DNA of 8,024 nucleotides, taken from assembly GCA_964411235.1 (NCBI GenBank), contig CAYPKE010000115.1, positions 1-8,024 on the forward strand. Reading direction: 5' to 3'. Below are positions 1-6,821 of the stretch, piece by piece. The stretch comes from JAAYKM01 sp964411235. Its GTDB lineage: Bacteria > Desulfobacterota > Syntrophia > Syntrophales > JAAYKM01. The notes under the pieces are model-generated. The model was not told where the DNA came from. It made no database searches and was given only the letters and a program-made list of their open reading frames with translations. The stretch's first letter is position 1; the number at the start of each line of letters is the position of its first letter. A program made the position numbers and the translations under genes.

Positions 1-593
1 GCATACAGCCGGATATTGACCAGCTCGCCCTTGTCATCTTTGACAGGTATGGCGATCCGTTCCGGCAGCTCGATCGAGTTCAGACCGCCCATTTTGTTCA
101 GGTAAAACGTCTGCAGGCGGATGTCCAGGATTTCAATCCATTCACGGGACCAGCCGCGCTCTTTCTCCAGGCGTTGCAGCCACACTTCCGGCAGCTTCGG
201 GAACTTCTCCCAGGCCAGGCGCATCTGCTCGACGGCCTTTTCATGACTTATTCCCGGGCCGCCGCCTCCCGCCCCCTGCGCCGCCGGCGCTCGACGATTC
301 TGTTCCCCTCCAGGAGAAATGCCGAATTCCGCGCAGAAATCCTTGAAGCCGTCCTTCTGGCCGCGACCATTGACCTCGCACCAGAGGCGAAGCAGATCAC
401 CGGACGCGCCACAGGAAAAGCAGTTATAAAGGTCGGTCCTGAAATTGTAGGAAAATGACGGGTTGGTTTCCCCGTGGATCGGGCAGAGGCCGTGCAGTTC
501 GCCCTTTGCCTCTTCGACCTGGGTGACTTTGAAAAGTCCCTGGGCGATCCGGATGCGGTCTTGTTCGGTGAGGTGCTTTTGTGCAATTCCCAT
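1..593 (-). CDS. CHC2 zinc-finger primase of phage/plasmid type, 5' part only (runs off the left edge)
   Basis: I translated the reverse strand by hand from ATG at 593-591. It is open to base 1, giving 197 complete codons, so the protein is cut by the window edge. Residues 37-61 form a CHC2 zinc-binding ribbon: C37-P-I-H40, then C58-F-S-C61, followed by GASGDLLRL. This is the primase module that contacts template DNA. Residues 94-115 are a low-complexity Gly/Ala/Pro linker. From about residue 178, RIAIPVKDDKGELVNIRLYA resembles the segment that leads into the TOPRIM catalytic part of phage and plasmid primases; that catalytic part lies outside the window. The N-terminus does not resemble chromosomal DnaG, so a mobile-element or prophage primase is more likely. 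An in-frame TAA lies a few codons upstream and I see no other start. The ribosome-binding site is weak (GGGA, about 9 bases away). By eye the region is GC-richer than tig, which fits foreign origin. Confidence 0.82.
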   Translation of the reverse strand, partial: MGIAQKHLTEQDRIRIAQGLFKVTQVEEAKGELHGLCPIHGETNPSFSYNFRTDLYNCFSCGASGDLLRLWCEVNGRGQKDGFKDFCAEFGISPGGEQNRRAPAAQGAGGGGPGISHEKAVEQMRLAWEKFPKLPEVWLQRLEKERGWSREWIEILDIRLQTFYLNKMGGLNSIELPERIAIPVKDDKGELVNIRLY

Positions 594-672
594 TTTATAT
601 GATCCCGCGGATTACAATAATAAGGATGCGGCCGGAATGGCGACATCCTCTGCTCTTCCTCTAAATGAATTC

Positions 673-701
673 TTGACTTATTAAACCATGGACTATATAA
701 G
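673..701 (+). promoter_or_regulatory. Possible sigma70-type promoter in front of the tRNA fragment
   Basis: TTGACT (673-678) and TATAAG (696-701) are separated by 17 bases; an overlapping TATATA lies at 694-699. The predicted start is near 708, so a transcript would cover the tRNA 3' fragment and end at the terminator at 756-781, giving an RNA of roughly 70 bases. It could be the old promoter of the disrupted tRNA gene, a promoter of the mobile element, or chance in AT-rich DNA. Confidence 0.4.
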
Positions 702-720
702 GCTTTCGGCGGTCGGCTAA

Positions 721-746
721 TGGTTCAAATCCACTCGCCCCGACCA
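721..746 (+). pseudogene. 3' fragment of a probable tRNA-Pro gene; candidate attachment-site remnant
   Basis: These 26 bases read as the end of a tRNA: TGG, T loop TTCAAAT, CCACT, acceptor strand CGCCCCG, discriminator A, then CCA. A 3' acceptor strand CGCCCCG with A73 implies a C1-G72 pair, which is typical of bacterial tRNA-Pro, so proline is the best guess. No complementary 5' acceptor (CGGGGCG), D arm or anticodon arm lies upstream. GGTCGG at 711-716 resembles the variable-loop/T-stem entry of such a tRNA, but it is separated from TGG by CTAA. The terminator just downstream fits the original end of a tRNA gene. Integrative elements that use tRNA 3' ends leave this kind of fragment at the end far from the restored tRNA. 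Simple decay of a tRNA gene is the alternative. Confidence 0.65.
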
Positions 747-755
747 GTTTTAAGG

Positions 756-781
756 AAACCGCCTTTAAGGCGGTTTTTTTT
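756..781 (+). terminator. Rho-independent terminator after the tRNA fragment
   Basis: AAACCGCC (756-763) pairs perfectly with GGCGGTTT (769-776), with one further T-A pair closing a tiny loop. It ends in a run of eight T (774-781). It lies ten bases behind the tRNA CCA, so it most likely terminated the intact tRNA gene. It also shields the tRNA-Leu/tig region from leftward-origin transcription. Confidence 0.88.
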
Positions 782-841
782 GTAATGTTTTTCACAGCGT
801 GGGGTTAGTCTTAAGACATCCGAATCTCAGAACAATTAACA

Positions 842-870
842 TTGACAATGCCGGAAGCAGTTACTATATA
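842..870 (+). promoter_or_regulatory. Strong sigma70-type promoter for tRNA-Leu and probably tig-clpP-clpX-lon
   Basis: A perfect -35 TTGACA (842-847) is separated by 17 bases from TATATA (865-870). AT-rich sequence just upstream of the -35 could act as an UP element. The expected start is near 877, giving a leader of about 16 bases before tRNA-Leu. No other convincing promoter lies between here and tig, so tig and the genes behind it may depend on it. Confidence 0.8.
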
Positions 871-892
871 GAGTCGTTCATGCATTTGATCT

Positions 893-979
893 GCGAGAGT
901 GGCGGAATTGGCAGACGCACTGGACTTAGGATCCAGCCCGTGAGAGCGGATAGGGGTTCAAGTCCCCTCTCTCGCACCA
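893..979 (+). tRNA. tRNA-Leu, anticodon UAG, CCA encoded
   Basis: The complete cloverleaf can be drawn. Acceptor GCGAGAG pairs with CTCTCGC. The D stem is GCG/CGC. The anticodon arm is CTGGA-CTTAGGA-TCCAG with anticodon TAG. A long class II variable arm follows, then the T arm AGGGG-TTCAAGT-CCCCT, discriminator A and genomic CCA. The 87-base length and the long variable arm are typical of leucine tRNA; UAG reads CUN codons. No terminator follows and the tig start codon is only 25 bases downstream, so the tRNA is probably cut out of a longer tRNA-mRNA transcript. Confidence 0.97.
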
Positions 980-1004
980 AAATAAAATAAGGAGTTATAG
1001 AGCC

Positions 1005-2315
1005 GTGGCAGCATCGTGTGTTAAATTTGAAGATATCAGCCAGATCAAGAAGAAAATGAATTTCGAGGTGGCATGGTCCGATGTCGAAATGGAACTGGAT
1101 AAGGTTTACGAAAACCTGAAAAAGACGGCCAAAATAAAGGGATTCAGGCAGGGGAAAATCCCACGGACAATTCTGGAAACATACTTCAAAGACAATGCGG
1201 AAAACGATGCGGCATCGAAAATCATTGCCAATCATTACCAGGAAGAGATGGACAGCCGAAAACTGCGGCCAGCCGGATACCCCCACGTGGACCACAAGGG
1301 ACTCTCGAAAGATGAAGCGTTTTCGTTCAGCGTGACGGTAGAAGTGGAGCCCTTTTTCGAACCCAAGGATTATGTCGGCATGGAGCTGGAAAAAGCAGAT
1401 CCGGAGGTAACGGAAGAGGCCTTGAACAGGAAATTGGAAAAGCTCCAGCATTTTTACAGTTACATGGAAGACGTTACAGAAGACCGAGGCATTCAAAAGG
1501 GCGATTTCACATCCATTCAATTTGAGGGAAAAATTGACGGACAGGCCGTCAAAGAGATGACGTCGGATAATTATTTTCTGGAAGTCGGATCCGGCCAGTT
1601 CATTGATGCCTTCGAAGACCAGCTAACGGGAATGAAAAAACAGGAAACGCGGGTATTTATGCTCACTTTTCCCGCGGATTACCATGTGGAGCATATCGCC
1701 GGCCAGGAAGTTGAATTTACGGTGAACCTTAAGGACCATAAAATCAGGAAGCTCCCCGAATTGGATGAAAGCTTCATCAAGAACTTCGAGAAGTTCAACA
1801 CAATGGATGAGCTGCGGGAAGAGCTCAAAAAGGAGCTGACCATCGAGTTGGAAAACAAATCCAATGCGGATTTGAGAGAACGCATGATTGATCGACTTAT
1901 TCAAAACAATGAATTGGAAGTGCCGTCGATGCTGCTGGAACACCAGTTGGAGCAAATGGTGATCGAAGCTGCTCACCGCTGGACGCAAAACGGCATACCG
2001 AAAGAAAGGGCCAAGGATATGGCTGAAAATATGCGCGATCACATGAAGCCCGACGCCGAAAAGGTCGTCAAAGCAGGGATGATTCTCAAGGCGATTGCCG
2101 CCAAGGAGAACATTACCGTGACCACCGAAGAGATTGACGAAAAGATCCGGAATCTTGCCGGCTATTACGCACAGGATTTCGAGAAGATCAAAAAGCGCTT
2201 TGAGGACGCCAATATGATAGACGGCATGGAAAACGAGCTGTTGACCAGAAAGGTCATGGATTTCCTTGAAAGCAAGGCGACCATAAACATCGTCAAAAAA
2301 GAAATCGCCGTGTAG
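1005..2315 (+). CDS. tig: Trigger factor, ribosome-associated chaperone and peptidyl-prolyl isomerase
   Basis: Trigger factor docks at the ribosomal exit tunnel and shields nascent chains in the cytosol. The 436-residue product matches the family length. The N-terminal domain carries the ribosome-docking signature GFRQGKIP (residues 46-53). An FKBP-type isomerase domain spans about 165-245, with VGSGQFIDAFEDQLTGM and TFPADYHVEHIAGQEVEF. The substrate-cradling C-terminal domain follows from about 250 (KLPELDESF onward) and is rich in charged helices. The usual FKBP-site Pro-Gly of the E. coli protein is Asp-Ala here (IDAFED), so isomerase activity may differ. The start is GTG at 1005 with TAAGGAG ten bases upstream; no nearby ATG keeps the whole N-terminal domain. 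It lies 25 bases after tRNA-Leu and 12 bases before clpP, in the common tig-clpP-clpX order, which couples folding to degradation. Confidence 0.97.
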   Translation: MAASCVKFEDISQIKKKMNFEVAWSDVEMELDKVYENLKKTAKIKGFRQGKIPRTILETYFKDNAENDAASKIIANHYQEEMDSRKLRPAGYPHVDHKGLSKDEAFSFSVTVEVEPFFEPKDYVGMELEKADPEVTEEALNRKLEKLQHFYSYMEDVTEDRGIQKGDFTSIQFEGKIDGQAVKEMTSDNYFLEVGSGQFIDAFEDQLTGMKKQETRVFMLTFPADYHVEHIAGQEVEFTVNLKDHKIRKLPELDESFIKNFEKFNTMDELREELKKELTIELENKSNADLRERMIDRLIQNNELEVPSMLLEHQLEQMVIEAAHRWTQNGIPKERAKDMAENMRDHMKPDAEKVVKAGMILKAIAAKENITVTTEEIDEKIRNLAGYYAQDFEKIKKRFEDANMIDGMENELLTRKVMDFLESKATINIVKKEIAV

Positions 2316-2319
2316 GAGG
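2315..2319 (+). promoter_or_regulatory. Shine-Dalgarno site that fixes the clpP start
   Basis: GGAGG overlaps the last base of the tig stop codon. It is 8 bases before ATG at 2328 but only 2 bases before the in-frame GTG at 2322. The spacing favours ATG and makes tig-clpP translational coupling likely. Confidence 0.85.
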
Positions 2320-2327
2320 TCGTGCAG

Positions 2328-2912
2328 ATGGCTCTTATTCCCATGGTTGTGGAGCAGGATGGCAGAGGCGAGAGGGCCTATGACATTTATTCGCGCCTTT
2401 TGAAAGACCGGATCGTCTTTTTGGGCACGCCGATCAACGATGATGTGGCGAACCTGATCATCGCGCAGTTCCTATACCTGGAATCGGAAGATCCGGAAAA
2501 GGAAATTTTCTTTTACCTGAACTCACCGGGCGGACATGTCAGTTCCGGCCTGGCCATATACGACACCATGCAGTACATCAAACCATCCGTATCGACGGTC
2601 TGCATGGGACAGGCCGCCAGCATGGGGGCGTTTCTCCTGGCCGCGGGGGAACCGGGAAAGAGGTTTGCGCTTCCCCACTCGCGAATCCTCATCCATCAAC
2701 CCTTGGGTGGTTTTCAGGGACAGGCAACGGATATTGATATCCAGGCAAAGGAAATACTAAGGCTGAAAGACGATTTGAATCGTATGCTGTCCCAGTTGAC
2801 CGGACAGACCTTTGAGAAAATACAGACCGATACGGAACGAGATTATTTTATGACCAGCGAACAGGCCAAGCAATATGGTATCATTGATGAGATCATTGTG
2901 AAGAGGGCCTGA
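2328..2912 (+). CDS. clpP: ATP-dependent Clp protease, proteolytic subunit ClpP
   Basis: ClpP forms a barrel of two heptameric rings with internal serine-protease sites and is fed by ClpX or other Clp ATPases in the cytosol. From ATG at 2328 the product has 194 residues, the usual length. It begins MALIPMVVEQDGRGERAYDI, where the canonical N-terminus starts with little propeptide. The catalytic triad is visible: Ser98 in GQAASMGAF, His123 in LIHQPLGG and Asp172 in TERDYF. The oxyanion-region motif NSPGG is at 65-69. An in-frame GTG six bases upstream would add two residues but lies too close to the ribosome-binding site. The gene is 12 bases after tig and 13 bases before its partner clpX, so the protease and unfoldase are made from one transcript. 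Confidence 0.97.
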   Translation: MALIPMVVEQDGRGERAYDIYSRLLKDRIVFLGTPINDDVANLIIAQFLYLESEDPEKEIFFYLNSPGGHVSSGLAIYDTMQYIKPSVSTVCMGQAASMGAFLLAAGEPGKRFALPHSRILIHQPLGGFQGQATDIDIQAKEILRLKDDLNRMLSQLTGQTFEKIQTDTERDYFMTSEQAKQYGIIDEIIVKRA

Positions 2913-2925
2913 TAAGGGGTATTGA

Positions 2926-4191
2926 ATGGCAAGAAAAGGAAAAAACAACCATGAGGAACAGGAGCTGATGTTTTGTTCTTTCTGCGGGAAAGATCAGAAT
3001 GAGGTGCGCAAGCTGGTTGCCGGACCGGCAGCTTATATCTGCGACGAATGCATCAATCTCTGCCGGTGCATCGTGGAAGAAGACAAGAAAGCGGTTTTCG
3101 ACGATTCAACAAAGAAAATTCCCGAACCTAAAGAGATTAAAGCTTACCTAGACCAGTACGTCATCGGACAGGATAAACCGAAGAAGGTTCTGTCGGTAGC
3201 GGTTTACAATCACTATAAGAGGCTGTTTTCAGATAATACCAATACCGTCGGCGATATCGAGATCCAGAAGAGCAATATTCTGCTCATCGGCCCAACCGGC
3301 TCCGGGAAAACGCTCCTGGCCAAAACCCTGGCAAAAATCCTGAAGGTTCCCTTCACAATTGCCGATGCGACATCCCTGACGGAGGCCGGCTATGTCGGGG
3401 AGGACGTGGAGAACATCATTTTGAGCCTTCTGCAAAATGCCGATTATGACGTCGAACGTGCCTCCAGAGGCATTGTTTACATTGACGAAATTGATAAAAT
3501 CGCCAAGAAATCCGGGAATCCCTCGATCACGAGAGACGTTTCGGGAGAGGGCGTGCAGCAGGCCCTCCTGAAAATCATGGAAGGCACCCTGGCAAACATT
3601 CCCCCGAAAGGCGGCCGGAAACATCCGCAGCAGGAGTTTATCCAGGTCGATACGAGCAACATTCTGTTTATCTGCGGCGGCGCCTTCAACGGCCTTGAAG
3701 ATATAATCGCCAAGCGCATGGGCGTCAACGCGGTCGGGTTCGGTGCGGAAGTCAAGAGCCGCAGGCAGATCCGCAAGGAGCATGTTCTCGATAAAGTGCA
3801 GCCGGAAGATATCCTGCGGTACGGCATGATTCCCGAATTTATCGGCAGACTGCCCGTGGTGGCAACCCTGAGTGACCTCAATCAGAACGACTTGTTCCGC
3901 ATTCTCACGGAGCCCAAAGACGCGATCACCAAGCAGTATAAGAAGCTGTTTGAATTGGAAAATGTCAAACTGAGGTTCACCGACGGGGCGCTAAAGGCGA
4001 TCGCCAAGCTTTCGGAGGAAAGGAAAACCGGGGCGAGAGGTTTAAGGTCAATTATTGAAGATACCATGCTGCACATCATGTATGAAATACCCTCACGTAA
4101 GGATGTTTCAGAATGCGTCATAAACGAGGACGTGATTCTGAATCAGGAGCAGCCCATCCTTCTTTACGAACAGCAAACCAAGACAGCCTGA
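2926..4191 (+). CDS. clpX: ATP-dependent Clp protease, ATP-binding unfoldase ClpX
   Basis: ClpX is a hexameric AAA+ unfoldase that recognises tagged substrates such as ssrA-tagged chains and threads them into ClpP. The 421 residues match the family length. The N-terminal zinc-binding dimerisation domain has C17-x2-C20 and C39-x2-C42. Walker A is GPTGSGKT (122-129), the pore loop is GYVGED (155-160), Walker B is IVYIDEID (183-190), and RKH (231-233) is the second pore loop. The arginine finger lies in FIGRLP near residue 308, and sensor 2 in TGARGLRS (368-375). The ClpP-docking IGF tripeptide appears as VGF (270-272). The start is ATG at 2926 with AAGGGGT five bases upstream. It sits between clpP and lon on the same strand, with no terminator before lon. 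Confidence 0.97.
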   Translation: MARKGKNNHEEQELMFCSFCGKDQNEVRKLVAGPAAYICDECINLCRCIVEEDKKAVFDDSTKKIPEPKEIKAYLDQYVIGQDKPKKVLSVAVYNHYKRLFSDNTNTVGDIEIQKSNILLIGPTGSGKTLLAKTLAKILKVPFTIADATSLTEAGYVGEDVENIILSLLQNADYDVERASRGIVYIDEIDKIAKKSGNPSITRDVSGEGVQQALLKIMEGTLANIPPKGGRKHPQQEFIQVDTSNILFICGGAFNGLEDIIAKRMGVNAVGFGAEVKSRRQIRKEHVLDKVQPEDILRYGMIPEFIGRLPVVATLSDLNQNDLFRILTEPKDAITKQYKKLFELENVKLRFTDGALKAIAKLSEERKTGARGLRSIIEDTMLHIMYEIPSRKDVSECVINEDVILNQEQPILLYEQQTKTA

Positions 4192-4201
4192 TTCTCATGC
4201 C

Positions 4202-4206
4202 GAGGA
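4202..4206 (+). promoter_or_regulatory. Shine-Dalgarno site that favours the lon start at 4212
   Basis: GAGGA lies five bases before ATG 4212. Competing in-frame ATGs at 4113 (inside clpX), 4197 (five bases after the clpX stop) and 4233 have weaker upstream signals; GGGAAAGA before 4233 is the next best. Confidence 0.65.
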
Positions 4207-4211
4207 ATAAT

Positions 4212-6680
4212 ATGGGAACGCTGGGAAAGAATATGAACAAAGACAGGGAAGATAAAATTATCACCATTCCGTTATTGCCGCTGCGCGACGTCGTGGTTTT
4301 CCCCCACATGATTGTTCCGCTTTTTGTGGGGCGGGAGAAATCCATCTCCGCACTTGAATTCGCCATGAAGGACGAGAAGGGCATTTTCATGGTGGCGCAA
4401 AAGAGTGCCCATAAAGACGATCCCACCCCGGAGGATATCTGCAAAGTCGGGACGGTCGGGATTATCATCCAGTTGCTAAGACTGCCCGACGGAACCGTCA
4501 AAGTTCTGGTTGAGGGCAAGAAGAGGGGCGTTGTGCGGGATTATCTCCCGAACGAAGAGTTCTTTTTCGTCAGGGTTGAAGAAGTTGAAGATATTGTTGA
4601 TGAAAGTGACGTTCGCACACAGGCCCTGATGAGAAACATCAAAGAGGCTTTTGAGCAATACATCAAACTCAGTAAGAAGGTTCATGTGGAAATGCTGAGC
4701 ACCGTTTCCTCGATCGACGATCCGTCAAAAATGGCGGACGTTGTCATTTCCCATTTGAATATCAAACTGGAAGACAAACAGAAAATTCTGGAAATCTTCC
4801 AGGTAACAGAAAGGCTCGAAACCATCTACAGCATGATGATCTCTGAAATCCAAATTCTCGAGGTCGAAGAAAAGATCAAACGCCGCGTCAAGAAGCAGAT
4901 GGAAAAAACGCAGAAGGATTATTACCTGAACGAACAGATGCGGGCGATCCAGAAAGAGATGGGAGAGAAGGATGACTTTCGCAACGAGATAGCCGAGCTT
5001 GAAAAGAAGCTCAAGCAGAAGAAGATGTCCGACGAGTCAGGCAAGAAGGTGAAGCAGGAGATAAAGAAACTCCAGATGATGGCCCCCATGTCTGCCGAAG
5101 CGACGGTCGTCCGAAATTATATTGACTGGCTGCTCGATATGCCATGGTACGAAAAAACGGAAAATCAATACAGCCTGAAGGATTCGGAGACTATTCTCGA
5201 GGAAGATCATTACGGACTCAAGAAGGTCAAGGAAAGAATCCTCGAATATCTAGCCGTGCAGAGTCTGGTACAGAAAAACAAGGGTCCGATCCTGTGTTTG
5301 GTCGGCCCGCCCGGTGTCGGAAAAACATCCATTGCGAAATCGGTTGCCCGGGCGACGAACCGGAAGTTTGTCAGACTCTCCCTTGGAGGGGTGCGGGACG
5401 AAGCTGAAATAAGGGGTCACCGACGGACCTATATCGGCGCCCTGCCGGGAAAGATTATCCAGTTGCTGAAGAAGGCCGGTTCCAACAATCCTGTTTTTTG
5501 CCTGGATGAAGTGGACAAGCTCAGTTCGGATTTCCGCGGCGATCCCTCCTCAGCACTCTTGGAGGTCCTCGATCCCGAGCAGAACTACGCATTCAATGAC
5601 AATTATCTCGAGGTCGACTATGACCTTTCGGATATCATGTTCATTACGACGGCCAACGTACTCCAGACCATCCCGGCGCCTCTTCAGGACCGGATGGAGG
5701 TGATACGCCTTGCCGGCTATACCGAACCTGAAAAGATGAGCATTGCCAAGAAATTCCTCGTTGCAAAAGAAACAGAACTGAACGGCTTGAACAACAAGAT
5801 CATTTATTTTACCGATGGTGCCCTTCAAACCATTATCCGTGAGTATACCCGGGAAGCTGGCGTCAGGAATCTGGAGCGGGAGATTGCCTCCATTTGCCGC
5901 AAGGTAGCCCGTGAAGTCGTTACGAACGGAGACAGGAAAAGAATTAGGATTACATCCAAGTCCGTTCGCAAATATCTGGGAGTTCCCAAGTACCGTTACG
6001 GAGAAACCGAAGGCAAGGCGAGGATCGGCTTAACCATAGGTATGGCCTGGACGGAGTTCGGTGGCGAACTGCTGGTAGTGGAAGCGTCCATCATGCCCGG
6101 AACCGGTAAAATGGTCATGACGGGAAAACTGGGCGATGTGATGCAGGAGTCCGTTCAAGCGGCTTTGACCTATGTCAGAGCAAGGGCGGAGCAATTTGGA
6201 CTGCCTGCAAACTTTTACAAAGAAACGGATATTCATGTCCACGTGCCTGAAGGCGCCATTCCGAAAGACGGTCCTTCAGCAGGCATTGCGATGGCAACCT
6301 CCATCGCCTCCGTATTCATGGGAAGACCTGTTCGCTCCGACCTGGCCATGACCGGTGAAATCACCTTGCGGGGAAGAATTCTGCCGATCGGGGGATTGAA
6401 GGAGAAATTGTTGGCCGCCCATCGTGGAAACATCAAGACGGTGATCGTTCCCAAGGACAATGAAAAGGATCTGTCCGAAGTACCGGCCAATATCTTGAGC
6501 GTCTTGGAGATCATACTGGTCGAAAATGTAGACGATGTGTTGAAGGCCGCTTTGCTGCCTCCCGATTCCAAGGAAAAGGAACTGGATGCACCCTGCGCAC
6601 CATGCAATTGCGAGGATAATCGCTTAAACGCCCAGGGGCCGTCACACTTACTTCTTGACAATGAGAGAATATATTGCTAA
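4212..6680 (+). CDS. lon: ATP-dependent Lon protease (LonA type) with a cysteine-containing C-terminal tail
   Basis: Lon is a soluble hexameric AAA+ serine protease that degrades misfolded proteins and specific regulators. From ATG 4212 it has 822 residues. The N-terminal substrate-binding domain begins IPLLPLRDVVVFPHMIVPL and is followed by a charged coiled-coil stretch (about 225-290). Walker A is GPPGVGKT (365-372) and Walker B lies in VFCLDEVDKL (428-437). The protease domain has catalytic Ser689 in PKDGPSAGIA and Lys732 in GLKEKL, the Lon Ser-Lys dyad. The full N-terminal domain and lack of membrane segments mark LonA rather than LonB. After about residue 783 there is an extra ~38-residue tail containing CAPCNC and a terminal Cys; its role is unknown. 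Its last codons overlap a candidate tRNA-Val promoter. An upstream in-frame ATG at 4113 would overlap clpX by 79 bases and lacks support. The gene is 20 bases after clpX. Confidence 0.96.
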   Translation: MGTLGKNMNKDREDKIITIPLLPLRDVVVFPHMIVPLFVGREKSISALEFAMKDEKGIFMVAQKSAHKDDPTPEDICKVGTVGIIIQLLRLPDGTVKVLVEGKKRGVVRDYLPNEEFFFVRVEEVEDIVDESDVRTQALMRNIKEAFEQYIKLSKKVHVEMLSTVSSIDDPSKMADVVISHLNIKLEDKQKILEIFQVTERLETIYSMMISEIQILEVEEKIKRRVKKQMEKTQKDYYLNEQMRAIQKEMGEKDDFRNEIAELEKKLKQKKMSDESGKKVKQEIKKLQMMAPMSAEATVVRNYIDWLLDMPWYEKTENQYSLKDSETILEEDHYGLKKVKERILEYLAVQSLVQKNKGPILCLVGPPGVGKTSIAKSVARATNRKFVRLSLGGVRDEAEIRGHRRTYIGALPGKIIQLLKKAGSNNPVFCLDEVDKLSSDFRGDPSSALLEVLDPEQNYAFNDNYLEVDYDLSDIMFITTANVLQTIPAPLQDRMEVIRLAGYTEPEKMSIAKKFLVAKETELNGLNNKIIYFTDGALQTIIREYTREAGVRNLEREIASICRKVAREVVTNGDRKRIRITSKSVRKYLGVPKYRYGETEGKARIGLTIGMAWTEFGGELLVVEASIMPGTGKMVMTGKLGDVMQESVQAALTYVRARAEQFGLPANFYKETDIHVHVPEGAIPKDGPSAGIAMATSIASVFMGRPVRSDLAMTGEITLRGRILPIGGLKEKLLAAHRGNIKTVIVPKDNEKDLSEVPANILSVLEIILVENVDDVLKAALLPPDSKEKELDAPCAPCNCEDNRLNAQGPSHLLLDNERIYC

Positions 6681-6683
6681 AAC
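6655..6683 (+). promoter_or_regulatory. Candidate promoter for tRNA-Val/tRNA-Asp inside the end of lon
   Basis: A perfect -35 TTGACA (6655-6660) lies 17 bases before TAAAAC (6678-6683), which matches TATAAT at four of six positions and begins at the lon stop codon. The expected start near 6690 leaves about 20 bases of leader before tRNA-Val. It would allow tRNA synthesis independent of the protease genes. Confidence 0.6.
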
Positions 6684-6709
6684 CCCCCTGCAATCAAGCA
6701 ATATTGCCT

Positions 6710-6785
6710 GGGCGGGTAGCTCAGTCGGGAGAGCGCCACGCTTACACCGTGGATGTCACAGGTTCAAGTCCTGTTCCGCCTACCA
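6710..6785 (+). tRNA. tRNA-Val, anticodon UAC, CCA encoded
   Basis: The cloverleaf is complete: acceptor GGGCGGG, D stem GCTC/GAGC, anticodon arm CCACG-CTTACAC-CGTGG (anticodon TAC), variable loop ATGTC, T arm ACAGG-TTCAAGT-CCTGT, acceptor strand TCCGCCT, A73 and CCA. The acceptor contains two wobble pairs, G1-U72 and G7-U66; the first is unusual for an elongator tRNA. It lies 29 bases after lon and 36 bases before tRNA-Asp. Confidence 0.95.
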
Positions 6786-6821
6786 AGGATACGAGATCTT
6801 TCTATATAAACAGAGAACTGC

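Noticed and set aside
248..646. Minus-strand open frame of 132 codons, and a plus-strand frame at 174-458
   Set aside because: Both are shadows of the primase frame. The Arg/Ser-rich translations match nothing, whereas the third frame gives a clean CHC2 zinc ribbon.
864..1520. 218-codon minus-strand frame across tRNA-Leu and tig
   Set aside because: It reads antisense through a tRNA and a well-supported tig and shows no recognisable domain.
2322..2327. GTG start for clpP at 2322
   Set aside because: It is only two bases from GGAGG. ATG 2328 has the correct spacing and gives the canonical N-terminus.
3229..3783. 184-codon minus-strand frame inside clpX
   Set aside because: It is antisense to the AAA+ core of clpX, with no family likeness and no translation signal.
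4113..4211. Longer lon start at ATG 4113, or ATG 4197
   Set aside because: 4113 lies inside clpX, and its 28 extra residues do not look like Lon and lack a ribosome-binding site. 4197 is five bases after the clpX stop, also without one. GAGGA at 4202-4206 favours 4212.
6671..6704. Hairpin ATATTGCT / AGCAATAT around the lon stop as a lon terminator
   Set aside because: It has eight AT-rich pairs with an 18-base loop and no U tract. At most it is an mRNA end or processing structure.
6803..6810. TATATAA as a separate promoter for tRNA-Asp
   Set aside because: A -10-like box is present, but no -35 lies at 16-18 bases upstream, which would fall in the end of tRNA-Val. Co-transcription with tRNA-Val is simpler.
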